A DNA stretch of 64,000 bases from Rutidosis leptorrhynchoides (taxonomy: Eukaryota > Streptophyta > Magnoliopsida > Asterales > Asteraceae). Each line of letters opens with the position of its first letter. Position 1 is the first letter of the stretch. Both the position numbers and the translations under genes were made by a program. The notes below the pieces were generated by a model that had not been told where the DNA came from, did not search any database, and worked only from the letters and a program-made list of their open reading frames with translations. The stretch covers positions 205,857,501 to 205,921,500 of the forward strand of contig NC_092338.1 in assembly GCF_046630445.1 (NCBI RefSeq), in the 5' to 3' direction. Positions 16,972 through 29,788 of this stretch are shown here, one piece after another.

Positions 16972-17451
16972 ATGGCCAATTATCTACCAGAAGAGTATGA
17001 GTTGCCTCATTACCTCCGCGGACAAGACAACCCAGCGGATAATGAACCGTTCATGAGGAATTGGATAAACCGACAAAAGGGTGCCAACAAATACATAAAC
17101 TGGGAAATAATGGAGCAATGTGGTTGGGCCAATGAGCTGAGATAGATTTTGAGTTTTGCAGCACACGGGAAAGTAAATAGCGCAATGCAAAGGCTGATTA
17201 AAATTCATGAACGGGTGTATCAGGAGCCATATACAAAATTCATGGCAACATGGAGATTTGAAGCAAATGTTGACCAAGAAGAATATAACAGTCATGAATG
17301 CATCCATTATCGCCATCAGAATCAAATGTACCACCTGACTCTTGCGCAGTTCGCAATGCATCTAGAACTGTACAAGAGATCACACGTTAATCGATCTGTG
17401 TTTAAAAGGGGATACACCACCCAGAACAATATCGATCGTCAAGCTTTTTAG
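16972..17451 (+). pseudogene. Athila ORF1-like reading frame (one in-frame stop)
   Basis: ATG at 16972 follows a CAG splice-acceptor-like site. 159 codons with an in-frame TAG at 17143-17145 and a terminal TAG at 17449. The part after the first stop includes 'FMATWRFEAN' and 'YHLTLAQFAMHLELYKR'. Its pattern of an F-x-A-T-W-x-F segment followed by LT-x-x-x-FA-x-x-L-x-LY is what I recognise from the Athila ORF1 family of plant gypsy elements, whose function is unknown. It is shorter than full Athila ORF1 proteins, and P2 cuts in 13 bp after the stop. The family assignment is from pattern memory only. Confidence 0.5.
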
Positions 17452-17464
17452 CATACCTACACCT

Positions 17465-18537
17465 TGTAGAGACCCGTCCTAATCCATCTGGATGAAGTCA
17501 TCAACATTTGGTCCCATTGCGAGGTACTCTCCTAAGTATGCCATGAACGACTCCATGTAATATCTTTAAAATGTGCAAATGCACAGCGGAAGATTTCTTT
17601 TATAACTGAGAATAAACATGATTTAAAGTGTCAACCAAAAGGTTGGTGAGTTCATAGGTTTATCATAAACAATGATTTCCATAATTTTAATAGACCACAA
17701 GATTTCAATTTTCCATAAATATACATCTCATATCAGGCATTTTACAAACTGCATAGAGATAAAAATCATTCATATGGATTGAACACCTGGTAATTGACCT
17801 TAACAAGATGCATATAGAATATCCCCATCATTCTGGGACATCCTTCGGACATGATAAATTTGAAGTACTAAAGCATCCGCGACATGGATGGGGCTTGTTG
17901 AGCCCGATAGATCTATCTTTAGGATTCACGTTAATTAGGGTGTCTGTTCCCTAATTCTTAGATTACCAGACTAAAAAGGGGCATATTCGATTTCGATAAT
18001 CCAACCATAGAATGTAGTTTCGATTACTTGTGTCTATTTCGTAAAACATTTATAAAAGCAGCGCATGTATTCTCAGTCCCAAAAATATATATTGCAAAAG
18101 CATTTAAAAAGGGAGCAAATGAAACTCACTATACGATATTTTGTAGTAAAAATATGCATACGACGATACTGAACAATGCATGGTTGGCCTCGGATTCACG
18201 AACCTATATCAATTATATATATTAAAACATATAATCATAATTGAACAAGTTTATGTATTATTATTAATTGTTATTGTTATGTTAGTAACTTGTATGTTTC
18301 ATTAATAACTAAATTAACTATATTTATTTTATATACTTTAGATATTTAATTAGTATTTATTATGAAAATTTTAATGTTGTTATGTGATATGTATTAATTA
18401 TATTCTTATATAGTTATTTATTTGGTAGAATAATATCAATAATAATAATTAAAATTTTATATCTTTTTATGATAATAATAATAATAATAAAAATAATTAG
18501 ATTTAGTAATGATACTGATATTAATAGTTTTGATAAT
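17465..18537 (-). repeat. 3' end of P-family LTR (P2), minus strand
   Basis: On the minus strand this ends with GGACGGGTCTCTACA at 17465. It contains the conserved P block ('gtcaaccaaaaggttggtga' about 17630, 'tgtattctcagtcccaaaa' about 18067) and then AT-rich sequence. CACCT at 17460-17464 is the candidate target duplication. It is interrupted by P1 at 18538; its remaining part would lie beyond the right end of P1, outside the window. Confidence 0.65.
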
Positions 18538-18772
18538 TGTAAAGACCCGTCCTAATCTATAAGAACGAATACAATAACATTTGGTTAGATCGCGAGGTAC
18601 TTGACCTCTATATGATACATTTAACAAACATTGCATTCGTTTTTAAAATACAAACTTTCTTTACATCGAAAGTTGACGGCATGCATACCATTTTATAATA
18701 TATCCAACTATAACTGACTTAATAATAATCTTGATGAATTCAACGACTCGAATGCAACGTCTTTCAAATATG
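18538..18772 (-). repeat. P1 3' LTR, distal piece
   Basis: Last 235 bp of the LTR (begins TGTAAAGACCC on the plus strand). It matches 29789-30025 of the other LTR and ends at the ATATG copy (18768-18772) where S was inserted. The LTR resumes at 21801. Confidence 0.85.
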
Positions 18773-18927
18773 TGTGACGACCTGGAATTTCTGACCAAAT
18801 TTAAACTTAAATCTTATTATGATTCTGACACGATAAGCAAAGTTTATTAAATCAAGTCTCAAAATGTTTGAACAATTTTTCATGAATGCATTTGACCTTT
18901 GACTATTCCCAACGATTCACGAACGAT

Positions 18928-18976
<49 letters not shown>

Positions 18977-20468
18977 AATATAAATATAAGTATGTACATA
19001 ATATTTTAAAAATTAACAAAGTATAATTTAATCATTGGAATTAAAATCGTAAAATAAGATATAGAATAGTTAAGTTGCCATGAATATGTATGACTTCTAT
19101 ATAAGTAAAATATATAAATATGTAAATATATATATATATACATATATAAATATAAGAGTGCATATTAAGTTGAATTAATAAAATACAAAAATAATCATTT
19201 GAATTGAAAATGTAAAATAATATACAAAAAAATTAAAATTAAAATTTATTTATGATTTAAATGAATTCTTATATTTTTATTTTATTTTATTATCATTTTT
19301 ATGATATTATTACTATTATTTAGTTATTTTTAGAATTATTATTAATATAATTATTATTAATAATATTAGTATAATTACTATTAATATGTATTAAATTAAA
19401 ATTTAACACATGTAGAATCAAATTCAGTTTCACATCCACATCCACATCCATAGTGTATTTGATTTTAAAAATCTGTCGGAGTTTGTTATGAGTCTGCTTC
19501 AATCACAATTCAAAACAAAAATCCTTTGCTATATATTGGTTAATGCATTCAGTGATAGAATTAACCCAAAAATTTCAGAAAATAAACTCGTACTCTCTGT
19601 CCTTCATCTTTTTAGCCAAATTTTGATTTAGTATTAATTTTCAAAATCCTTAAATGCGGAAGTGTTAGAATTCATCTAACTAAACTATCTGTAAGTTTTC
19701 AATCCTTAATTCTTTCTATTAATTTCTAATTTGGGAGTAAAAGTTTTGGTTTTTAAAGTCAACTAAGTGTTCTTGAATTAAATTTGAGTTTGTTTTGATA
19801 TCTCCAGTTAATTTGATGATCCATAAAGATTATAGGAATGATTTGCAACACAATTCATGTTGTAATCATAACCTATAACACTCTTAATCTAAAAATCAAT
19901 TTTTGAGTTCTTGAGTTCTTCACAGTGATATACACTAACGTGAATTCGAAACAAATTTCAAAAACTAAAAATGCAGAGTTGTTAGAAATCATTTACTTAA
20001 ACTTCCTGCAAAATCTCAAGTTTCAATTCTTAATAACGAATTCGAATTTGCGAGTCAAAGTTATTTTGTCAAAAGTCAACTAATTTGTTCATCGAGAAAT
20101 TAGAGTTTGTTTTGATGTTTCTGTTGAAATTGACGATTCACAAAGTTTTTAGGAATGATTTGAAACATATTTCATGTTGTAAAGATTGTCCAAAACGAAC
20201 TCAAAATTGAAAATATTAAATTTTTTTTTGAAGTGCTACGAGCTTCAGCAGTATTTTTTTTCAACTTTTTCTGAATTTTTCTTATCACAAGAATACTTTT
20301 ATTTTTTTTGTTTCATGTTGTTTACAAGTCATAAATAAAAAACCGTTCGATTGTTGTTAAGTTTTTGCCCCCGTTTGATGTTAGACATGGTGAAGAAGAT
20401 GATGAACATGGCATTAAGAAGTACTAGATAAGTAAGTTGGGTTGTAATATAAATTAGAAAAACTTGAA

Positions 20469-20533
20469 TGGAAGAATGGTTAAGTGTGTTTGCGGGTGAG
20501 CGAGAGGTCTCGAGTTCAAATCCGGTTTGGGGC
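20469..20533 (+). repeat. tRNA-like segment inside solo LTR S (copy 2)
   Basis: Box A-like TGGAAGAATGG (20469-20479; 10 of 11 positions of TRGYNNARNGG), box B-like AGTTCAAATCC (20513-20523), then 'ggtttggggca' and a T-run that could end polymerase III transcription. Spacing fits a tRNA with a short variable arm; 'TGGTTAAG' after box A resembles serine/leucine tRNA D-loops. No matching acceptor stem. Confidence 0.65.
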
Positions 20534-20922
20534 ATATTTTTTTAGAAAAGCTTTTTGAAGATAGTTTTTATTTCTAAAATTATTATTATTATTATTAATG
20601 TTATTGTTATTATCATTAATAATATAATTATTACTATTATTATTATAACTAAAATAAAGAATTTATGATCAATTATTATTGTTATTTTGATTATGATTTT
20701 TATTGTTATTAAAATAAGTATAAGTATTGATAATATCATTATTATTATTAAAATAACTATTAGATATATACAACATATTTAAAACAGATAACCTAATTAT
20801 ATTTTTAATAAGTATTAATTAATTATTCAAGATATATAAAATAAATGTATTTAAGATATGAAATATGAATCATTAAATATAGCAAGTATATTAATATTAT
20901 TAATATATGAACTTGTTATATG

Positions 20923-21072
<150 letters not shown>

Positions 21073-21800
21073 TGATATAGGTTCGTGAATCAAAGGCCAA
21101 CCCTGCATTGTTCAATATAGTTAAATGTATTTTACTATAAAATACATTAGGTGAATTTCATTTGCTCCCTTTTTAATTACTTTTGCAATATATATTTTTG
21201 GGCTGAGAATACATGCGCTGCTTTTATAAATGATTTACGAAATAGAGACAAGTGATTAAAAATGATATTCTGAGATTGATGTGCTAGGTAATTTAGTTAT
21301 ATGTTATAAGAGCATATAAGTGCGAATCCTAAAGATAGATCTATCGGGCTTAACACCCCCATCCTGTAGGCTGCACTAGACATAAGAGCTAGTGGGCGGA
21401 TGTTTAGTACTTCGAGGATTATTTATACACTTCTGAGTGTACATATCCATCTTTGCAAAGATGACTTATTATATTATTGTTAAGGTTGGTTACTGAGGCC
21501 TCAACCTAAGCAGAACGGTTTTATACACTTGCGAGTGTACATATATTTATAAATGGAAATCTTGTGGTCTATTAATATATTGAAATGATTGATATGATAA
21601 AACTATGAACTCACCAACCTTTTGGTTGACACTTTTAAGCATGTTTATTCTCAGGTACGAATTAAGTCTTCCGCTGTGCATTTGCTCATTTTAAAGATAT
21701 TACATGGAGTCGCTCAAGACATATAGAGGTCTGTACCTCGCAATGGAACCAGTTGTTGAAGACTTCGCCCAGGTGGATTAGGACGGGTCATCATAATATG

Positions 21801-22542
21801 CCATGAATGATTCCAAGTAATCTCCTTAAAATGAGCTAATGCACAGCGGAAGATTTCTTTAATACCTGAGAATAAACATGCTTTAAAGTGTCAACCAAAA
21901 GGTTGGTGAGTTCATTAGTTTATCATAAATAATCATTTCATAATTTTAATAGACCACAAGATTTCATATTTCAATATACATCACATACATAGAGATAAAA
22001 ATCATTCATATGGTGAACACCTGGTAACCGACCTTAACAAGATGCATATAGAATATCCCCTATCATTCCGGGACTCCCTTCGGACATGACAAATTCGAAG
22101 TACTAAAGTATCCGGTACTTTGAATGGGGCTTGTTGGGCCCGATAGATCTATCTTTAGGATTCGCGTCAATTAGGGTGTCTGTTCCCTAATTCTTAGATT
22201 ACCAGACTAAAAAGAGGCATATTCGGTTTAATAATCCAGCCATAGAATGTAGTTTTCGATTACTTGTGTCTATTTCGTAAAACATTTATAAAAGCAGCGT
22301 ATGTATTCTCAGTCCCAAAAATATATATTGCAAAAGCATTTATAAAGGGAGCAAATGAAACTCACAATACTGTATTTTATAGTAAAAATACATATGACGG
22401 CATTGAACAAGTGTAGGGTTGGCCTCGGATTCACGAACCTATACCGAGTATGTATATTAACACATATAATTAACATGTAATAATGATCAAACTAGTTTAT
22501 ATATAATACTTATTTAATTAATAATATATTTGTTATTTCAAG

Positions 22543-22623
<81 letters not shown>

Positions 22624-25600
22624 ATAATTAATATTTATACATATCGTTATACTAATACATATATCTATCTATATAATTAGTATTACTTTGTTAAGTCAAT
22701 TTGTTATATGTAAATATTTATGTAATTAATGTTATTATGTTTGTAGTAATAATAATAATGTAATAATAATAATAATAATGATAATAGTAATGATAATAAA
22801 ATTAATCTAAATAAAATTATATATAAAAATCATGTTAATGAAAATAATAATAATAATGATAATAATAACTACCTCATAAGCTTTTCCAAAAACAAAATGC
22901 CCCAGACAGGGTTCGCACCCACGACGTCCCGCTAACTCGATAACATCCTTAACCATTCTTCCATTTCTAATTTCCTAGTATAATACGTATCCAAATTGTT
23001 TTATCCCACAATTTAGTTTTTTTTTCTTTTTACAGAATCCATTTATTTATTCATCATCCTCCTATATTGTTTTGATTATCATCATAATTATCGTATATCA
23101 TCATCATGATACTGTAACCATTACTATCATCAACTCATTATCGACTCATCCATTTAATCACCTTAAATCACAACAGGATTTGTTAAAAACCCACTTATCT
23201 TAACCTAATATCCTAAATTAAATGGGCTTCTCCTTCACCTCCCATTTTATTTAGTGTTGAGGCCCATCACCACCCTAGCTCCCTTTAACAACCGTGTAAT
23301 ATAATCAGGGACAGATAGCAGCTGCAGGTAGGTCTGATCGAGATAAAATCATAACTTATAGCAGCAGGGTTCAGGCAATAGGTACGAGAAATTATCGATT
23401 CAATTATCATTCACCTTTATCACCATCCCCATATATCATTTATGATTATCTCATCATCATTGTTGTCATTATGATACATCAGGGTATTAATAATCTTAAA
23501 AGAGACAACGTCCAAGTTATTGAACAAATATCATGGTCCAAATCTCATAATAATAATAACAAGTAATTCGAAGCCCAACGTCATGTTTTTTTTATAATGA
23601 ATTCAAATGTCACAGCCCATTAACACAATCTAAATAATCGGACATGTTTAGTGTATTTGGTCTTTGAAAATCGGTTAATAAGCCCACTAAACAAAAGTGT
23701 TTGATATGCGTAAACTAAACAACATCCCATTCATGAGTTTAACTTTAACACTTTCCACTGTTACCCACTAGCGAAAAATAAATGGTAAGTGGGGTAATCC
23801 TACTTGATAAATGTCGGGCAAAAAAAAAAGTAATACATAGTAGCTGTTAGAACACGACATAATTTGTAATTTATTCTTTTTCATCATCATTCATTGTTAC
23901 TGTCATCTAAACTGCAGCAAAGAGTGTTCTCGAATCCAAAACAGAAAAAGAAGAATGAAATATAGTGAGCTGTGTTTGGTTTGTTTGAAGGAAGAATCAC
24001 AGCAGCAGTAATAAATCATGATGATGATAAATATGAAGTAGAAATCACACTATTGCAGGTTCATGATAAAGTGTTTTGGTTTGACACGCACAGAAACAAA
24101 ACAAAAGGTACTGCAGCAGCATCTACAAAAATTGGATTTCATGGTTCTTGGTTTGGTTCGTGTGAAACAGAAAGAAATGAAAGAAAAAAAACGCAGCAGT
24201 CCAGGTTCAACAGTGGTTTAGTTAATGGTTTTTAGTTTGTGGTGGTGTCGAGTTTGAGAGAAACATGAAAAATTATACTATGGTTCACCGTTTATATATG
24301 GCAATGATGGTGGATCTTTGGGTTTAATCGATGGGGTGTTTGATGGAGTAGAAGGAACATGGGTAGCAAATTTATAGCCTGCAACAGTAACGGAAGATAG
24401 TTTGCAGGTTTATGAATGGTAGTGGTCATAGTAATCGAACAAGAAATTGATGGTGTTGTGGTGTTGAGTTCGTTGGGTGATGAATCGAAATAGAAACAGA
24501 AGTAATGGTAGCCAACAAGTGTTGATATGGGTGGGTTTAGTTGGAGGAATAGAAAAAAAAAACAATAGCAGTATTTGAGCATGAGTTTTAATAGTCTAAA
24601 CGAAATAGTTTACCTGGGTGGTTATCGAATACAGAATAACGGAAACAAACAAATAAGTCGTATGATTTAGTGGTTTGACTCTAGTTTCAAAACAGAAAAA
24701 TTTAATACGCAGGTGGTGTCTTGGATAGCGAAACAGTGGTTATTAGTTGGACTTGTTGATGGGGGTAAGGAGGTTGATAGATTAATGTATGGTGGTGTAT
24801 GGTGATGGTTTAAGAGGGTTACCGAATGGTGATAAAGAGAAGGATGGTGGTTTGCAACGTGAGACAAAATAAATGAATAAATAAGAAAGGTGGTACAATG
24901 GTGGCTAGGGTGGTGGACATGGTTGGTTGTAGTGGTGGTCGTGGGTGAAGGAGGGTGGCGGTGGTGAAGGTGAAGTGGTGAGATGGTGTGTGTTCTCGGT
25001 GAATGAATGAAAAATATCCTACATCCATTCATATGTCTATATATATAGATAATATATATAAAATTATAAGTGTAATACTGTAAGTTGAAATGAAGTGAAA
25101 AGCACAGTAACCAAATAGTAATACAGTGATACATTTGGATTTCTATACAGATAATTGATAGTAGGAAACAAAAACGGACACTTTAAATTAATAATAATAA
25201 TAATAATAATATAATAATTATAATATAATTTAAAAATTAAAACGTGCGATTAAGTTAGCCGTCATTTACTATTTTATTCACGGACTGAAATTCGTGCTCT
25301 GTTGATAATGGATAAAAGTACTCAAAAAAATCCTAAATTTTTCTATCAAACATCTTTATTTATTCCGGTCATTATAGTATAAAATTCGATCATTAAATTA
25401 TTAAATAAAAATTACATCAACTGTCCCGCTCGATTCTGGGTAAAATATAAAAAGTTTTAAAATTTATTACTTAGCTTCTAAATATATTTTTAATAGGCCT
25501 ATGATTCATATAATTCATTTTCGGATTACCGTTTATTTTAAAATTATATAAGTTTGAATTTAACTTGCTTAATATCAATTGGAGCATCAAACGAGTATTA

Positions 25601-25940
25601 CAATCATTTAATATTTATTTTTAATATACTTTATTTATATATATAGATATATTTTAAATAATAATAATTATAATATCCTATTTTTATTTTATTTTACATA
25701 ATTAATTTTAATAACAACAATATATAATACTTCAAATTATATTTCAATTATTATTTATATATATACACACATATCTATTTACAATTAATTGTTCGTGAAT
25801 CGTCGGGAATGGTCAAAAGTCAATTGTATACATGAAACAGTTCAAAAATTTTGAGACTCAACATTACAGACTTTGCTTATCGTGTCAAAATCATACAAAG
25901 ATTAAGTTTAAATTTGGTTGGAAATTTCCGGGTCGTCACA
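21801..25940 (-). repeat. P1 3' LTR, main part
   Basis: Minus-strand LTR starting TGTGACGACCC at 25940, with the same early blocks as S ('gacgattcacgaacaatt', 'acacgataagcaaagt'). Includes a long middle section (about 23255-25190) rich in GGTGGT/CACCAC and CAGCAG, the tRNA-like segment 22899-22963, (AT)n 22543-22619, then the conserved P block to 21801. With the distal piece it is about 4.4 kb, longer than S. Frames such as 24667-25134 (His/Pro/Thr-rich) and 23972-24235 lie in the middle section and show no recognisable domain. Confidence 0.75.
22899..22963 (-). repeat. tRNA-like segment (copy 3)
   Basis: Minus strand: TGGAAGAATGG (22953-22963) as box A, GGGTGCGAACC (22910-22920) as box B, ending 'ctggggca' then T-rich sequence. 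Same place in the LTR as copy 2. The LTR sequence flanking it is nearly the same as around copy 4. Confidence 0.65.
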
Positions 25941-28883
25941 GTACCTACCCGTTAAAGAAATTTTGTCCCGAAATTTGATCGAGGTTGTCATGGCTAACAA
26001 TAAAAATGTTTTCATGACAAATATGAGTTGATAAATAGAGTTTTATCATCAATGAGTAATATGGAATAAATAATTTGATTACTCGATTAGTACGAATGAT
26101 GCTATCGCTAAATAGTGAAATGAGAAAGAAATGTTTCATCATAACTTTTGACTAGTCATGGTTGAATTCCGGAATTCAAGGGATTTAAAGAAAATCTTCG
26201 AAATCTAAAAGATTTGATTCTTCGACGAGTAAAGAAATTAAGATCTCTGTAATTAAATACGGTGATCTGCCTCGATTACTCTGTCTGATATTTCCATTAT
26301 AAATTAAGCTCTTCTGTTCCATTACTCTCACCATTCATATACTTTTTTTCTTAGTTCATACATTCAAAAGATTGTGAAAATACTTAATCCCGATATAATC
26401 CTTGACATTTTTCTAATTATCATTTATGTCATCCTTCTTTTCAATCTTCTACCAGAAAAATCTTTTTGCTTCTACTATTACCTTGGGTGATACTATTCTT
26501 AATTATACCATGTCTTTATATTGCTATTCGTATTAATATCCACGGTTTGTAACCTCCGTGTTGTCATTGGGCTTTATATTTTCTCTTATATTTTGGATCT
26601 CTTTGCCTTTTTATTATCCTCTCAACCTCTAGTAAAGCGAGTAATGGTTCAGAATTCGTAAGTATGGAGTTTCGAATGAACTTAATGTTATAAACAAGAA
26701 AGAACGAAGTAGCACGATTTGATTTGTCAAATTACCAGAATCACTGAGAATAGAACTATCAAGAATATACTTTCTTGATATGTTCAGAAGTTAAGCAGAA
26801 TGAAAGAGTTATGTAACATGGCACATGATGACGTTATGATCTGTGAATCATTATGTCCCATTAGAAACACAGCATGACTTACTGTAATATAATCACGTTG
26901 ATCAAGTGTCATTATATTATACTAACTCATGCGTTAATTTCCAACACTACTTTAAATCATTCATAATTCAAACTCTAATTTTAAAGAATTTTATAAACTA
27001 AAGTAGTTTCATTTATGATGTAATATAGATAGCACGAAGAGATAAATAATTTCGGACGAGAATATTTATGAAAATATCTTCAGAAATATCGAAGATATTT
27101 ATGATGATATTTTGGAATTTCTAAGTTCGATGGTTGATGAAGAAAGATTTTCCGCAAGATTTTAACATGAATACGGAGCAAGATATTCGTTGAAGGTTTC
27201 ATCGGATCCAGAATTACCTGGATTCTTGGAATATATGGTATGGTCCTTGTATTTGGCCTTGGTCTCCTTTATGGTCTGCTCAATCTGTTTTTCAGTACCA
27301 AATTTTCTATCGAGCGTTCCTAACACTCCCATCTTTATCATCAATCTTTTGGCCATTTAAACCATCTACAATTTTTCTGATTCCTCTGCATTTAATGCTA
27401 CCATACCTGAATCATCAGTTATCAATCCGAGGTGGTTTCAAGAGAATTGTGTTTTTAGATGATTAAACGCTGATGCTAATATGGTGGAATATAAATGGTT
27501 TCCAGTTAACAATACAAGAGCACACATATATATCAAGGTGTTAATAAGGTTGTTTCGAACGAAAAGTCGAAGTTAACTTGCTGGAGCTGTGACAAAATTT
27601 GCTACTTTGAAAGGAATTACCAAGTTATTTTGGGTAATAATAACACTAAAGGAATTAGCACAGATACGTGTTAAACGTTTACTCAGGTTCCGAGTGTTTT
27701 CAGGTGCATAACTATATGCATCAATCTTTTCTTCTGTAGATGAAGTGCAGTTGGTTCATCCTCTCGATTGAGGTGTTTTCAAGAATCATGAAAGGTTTGA
27801 ACGCATGTTGTAATCGTCAAGATACAATTGAGTTTTAGGATGAAATCAAGTGGCAAACTTGAAGAAATGTTTAGTTTCATATGTTATAATCAATATATTA
27901 ATTCATTTTAATTATCCAATATCGGTAGTCCACAGTTAGCAGTCCACAGTTGCTAATTCAATAATTCATATATATATAGTTTATAATATTTGAATTAATT
28001 AATACGTATCGTGACCCGTATACATGTCTCAGACTCGATCACAACTCAAAGTATATATATTATTGTAGAATCAACCTCAAGCCTATATAGCTAACTCTAT
28101 CATTACTGCGTATAGAGTGTCTATGGTTATTCCAAATAATATATATAGATGCGTCAATATGATATGTCAAAACCTTGTATACGTGTCCCGATATTTAAAG
28201 TGCGTAAAATAAATAACATAAATTAAAATACGCTAAATAAAGTGCGTAAAGTAAATAACAGAAATTAAATGATGATAAATAAAATTGCGATAATTAAATT
28301 GCTTTAAATAAACTGCGATAAATAAAATGTAATCAGTTAGCTAGGAACAGTTAGCTAGGATTTTGTTAGCATGGATTCTTAACAAAATTTATCATGGTTA
28401 ATTTGTTTGTTTCTAACAAATTTTATTTTGTCCAATGTTTTCTTCATTATGCCACTTGTTGGATTTTGATAGGTCAAAATCTAAATATGAAATTTGAATG
28501 AAAATGGTTATTATGTGGTGAATGAATACGTATGTCTGTGGAAGTAAGTAGGATAGTGAATGACTATCGAATCAGATTCGAAGAATGTGCAGTGTAATTT
28601 ATTAATGTGAAATCTAAATATTCCTCAGGTATTACCTACCCGTTAAAATATTTTCACCATTAACAGTTTGTACGAAAGAATTTTTAATTACAATCGTTAT
28701 GAAAATATATATACATATATATATTTTCTTTAGATGTAATCATGGATTTAATGAGTTAATATATTATTAAACTCATTTGGTTTACCATCAAAACTAGAGT
28801 ACATAATCTCTAAAACATTAGAGGTTACATAACCATCATGTCGAACGAAGATAAATGATGTAGAACGTCATGTAGAACGATGA
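25941..28883 (-). other. P1 internal noncoding region
   Basis: About 2.9 kb, AT-rich, with no sustained reading frame. Starts (plus-strand left) with the purine-rich tract 'aacgggtaggtac' on the minus strand. Contains a reiterated stretch with 'gcgataaataaaa'-like units (about 28196-28330), and near 28630 a second purine-tract-like motif (minus strand 'ttttaacgggtaggtaat'). The short minus-strand frame 27162-27356 is not recognisable. Confidence 0.6.
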
Positions 28884-29407
28884 TTATACTCGAGGTACAG
28901 AATGAGATGTTGAGGCATGGATTGTTGATGGTACTGGTGCTGTTACTGATGGTACTGTTGGTGCCAGTGATGTTGCTGAAGCTGGTACATTTTGCACAAT
29001 ATTTTCCAAGGCTACCACTCGGGCGCGAAGCTCGTGGACTTCTTCTATTACACCGGGATGGTTGTCGGTCAAAATGAGCGGATGAATAAGGTTTAGAATT
29101 GTGGATAGAATATAATCGTGTCGAGCTACTCTGGAAATGAGAGAGAAAATGGTGTTTCGAACAGGTTCGCCGGTAATTGCTTCAAGTTCTTCGCCAAGAG
29201 GGGAATGTGCGGGATGGAAGGGATCACCTTCTTCGCGTCTCCATTGATTAAGTCAACTACGAACCCATCCTCAATTCATCCAGAATTGATGATGGCTGAT
29301 TGGTTGATCCATTCTGATTACACTACTTTCGGAGTTCAAGTGGAAATCCATATCGGAATAGCTGTCGGAATCCGAGGAATTCGAACAGGTTTGAGGGATC
29401 CATCTCG
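28884..29407 (-). pseudogene. Unidentified ORF of P1 with two in-frame stops
   Basis: Minus-strand frame of about 170 codons just inside the primer site, where gag normally lies. The first part is Ser/Asp-rich ('SNSSDSDSYSDMDFHLNS'). Two TGA stops follow (29271-29273 and 29253-29255), then a stretch with 'DPFHPAHSPLGEELE', a likely helical segment ('GVIEEVHELRARVVALENI') and an Ala/Pro/Ser/Thr-rich tail ending at TAA 28884. It resembles in layout the short unknown proteins of non-autonomous plant LTR elements: acidic serine-rich N-terminus, proline block, coiled coil. No zinc knuckle. Function unknown. Confidence 0.5.
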
Positions 29408-29774
29408 TACGATCAGATCAAAGATTTTCGATATGAAAAAGATTATAGGATGTAGATTAGTACCCTGTAATACATGATTTACATATGCATATATAATACT
29501 AAAATTCCATAAGTTACGGAGGAATCTACGGAAGCTATCAAGAAAAGTCTACAGTAACAGATACACTAAGATATGAATTTTTGTCTATACACTATTCATG
29601 CAATCAATACAGCAAAATGTGTCTAGACTAAGAATGATAAGCAGATAATTTCCGACAAGAAATGATAAGCAAAAATTTTGACATGCTGACACGGTCGAAG
29701 TCCAGAATCATTAATGCATCCTGACAATTACTAGTTAGACACACTAATGCAAGACCTGGTTCGCTAAGACCACC

Positions 29775-29786
29775 GATCTGATATCA
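29775..29786 (-). promoter_or_regulatory. P1 primer-binding site (degenerate)
   Basis: Minus strand TGATATCAGATC, 10 of 12 matches to TGGTATCAGAGC, 2 bp from the LTR end at 29789. Fixes the orientation of P1 as minus. Confidence 0.75.
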
Positions 29787-29788
29787 CA

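Noticed and set aside
24667..25134. 155-codon His/Pro/Thr-rich minus-strand frame as a host gene
   Set aside because: Low complexity from CAC repeats, inside the P1 LTR, no domain, and overlapping frames of similar length.
29118..29477. Plus-strand frame of 119 codons
   Set aside because: Antisense to the P1 internal ORF, whose minus-strand frame fits the element's orientation and composition better.
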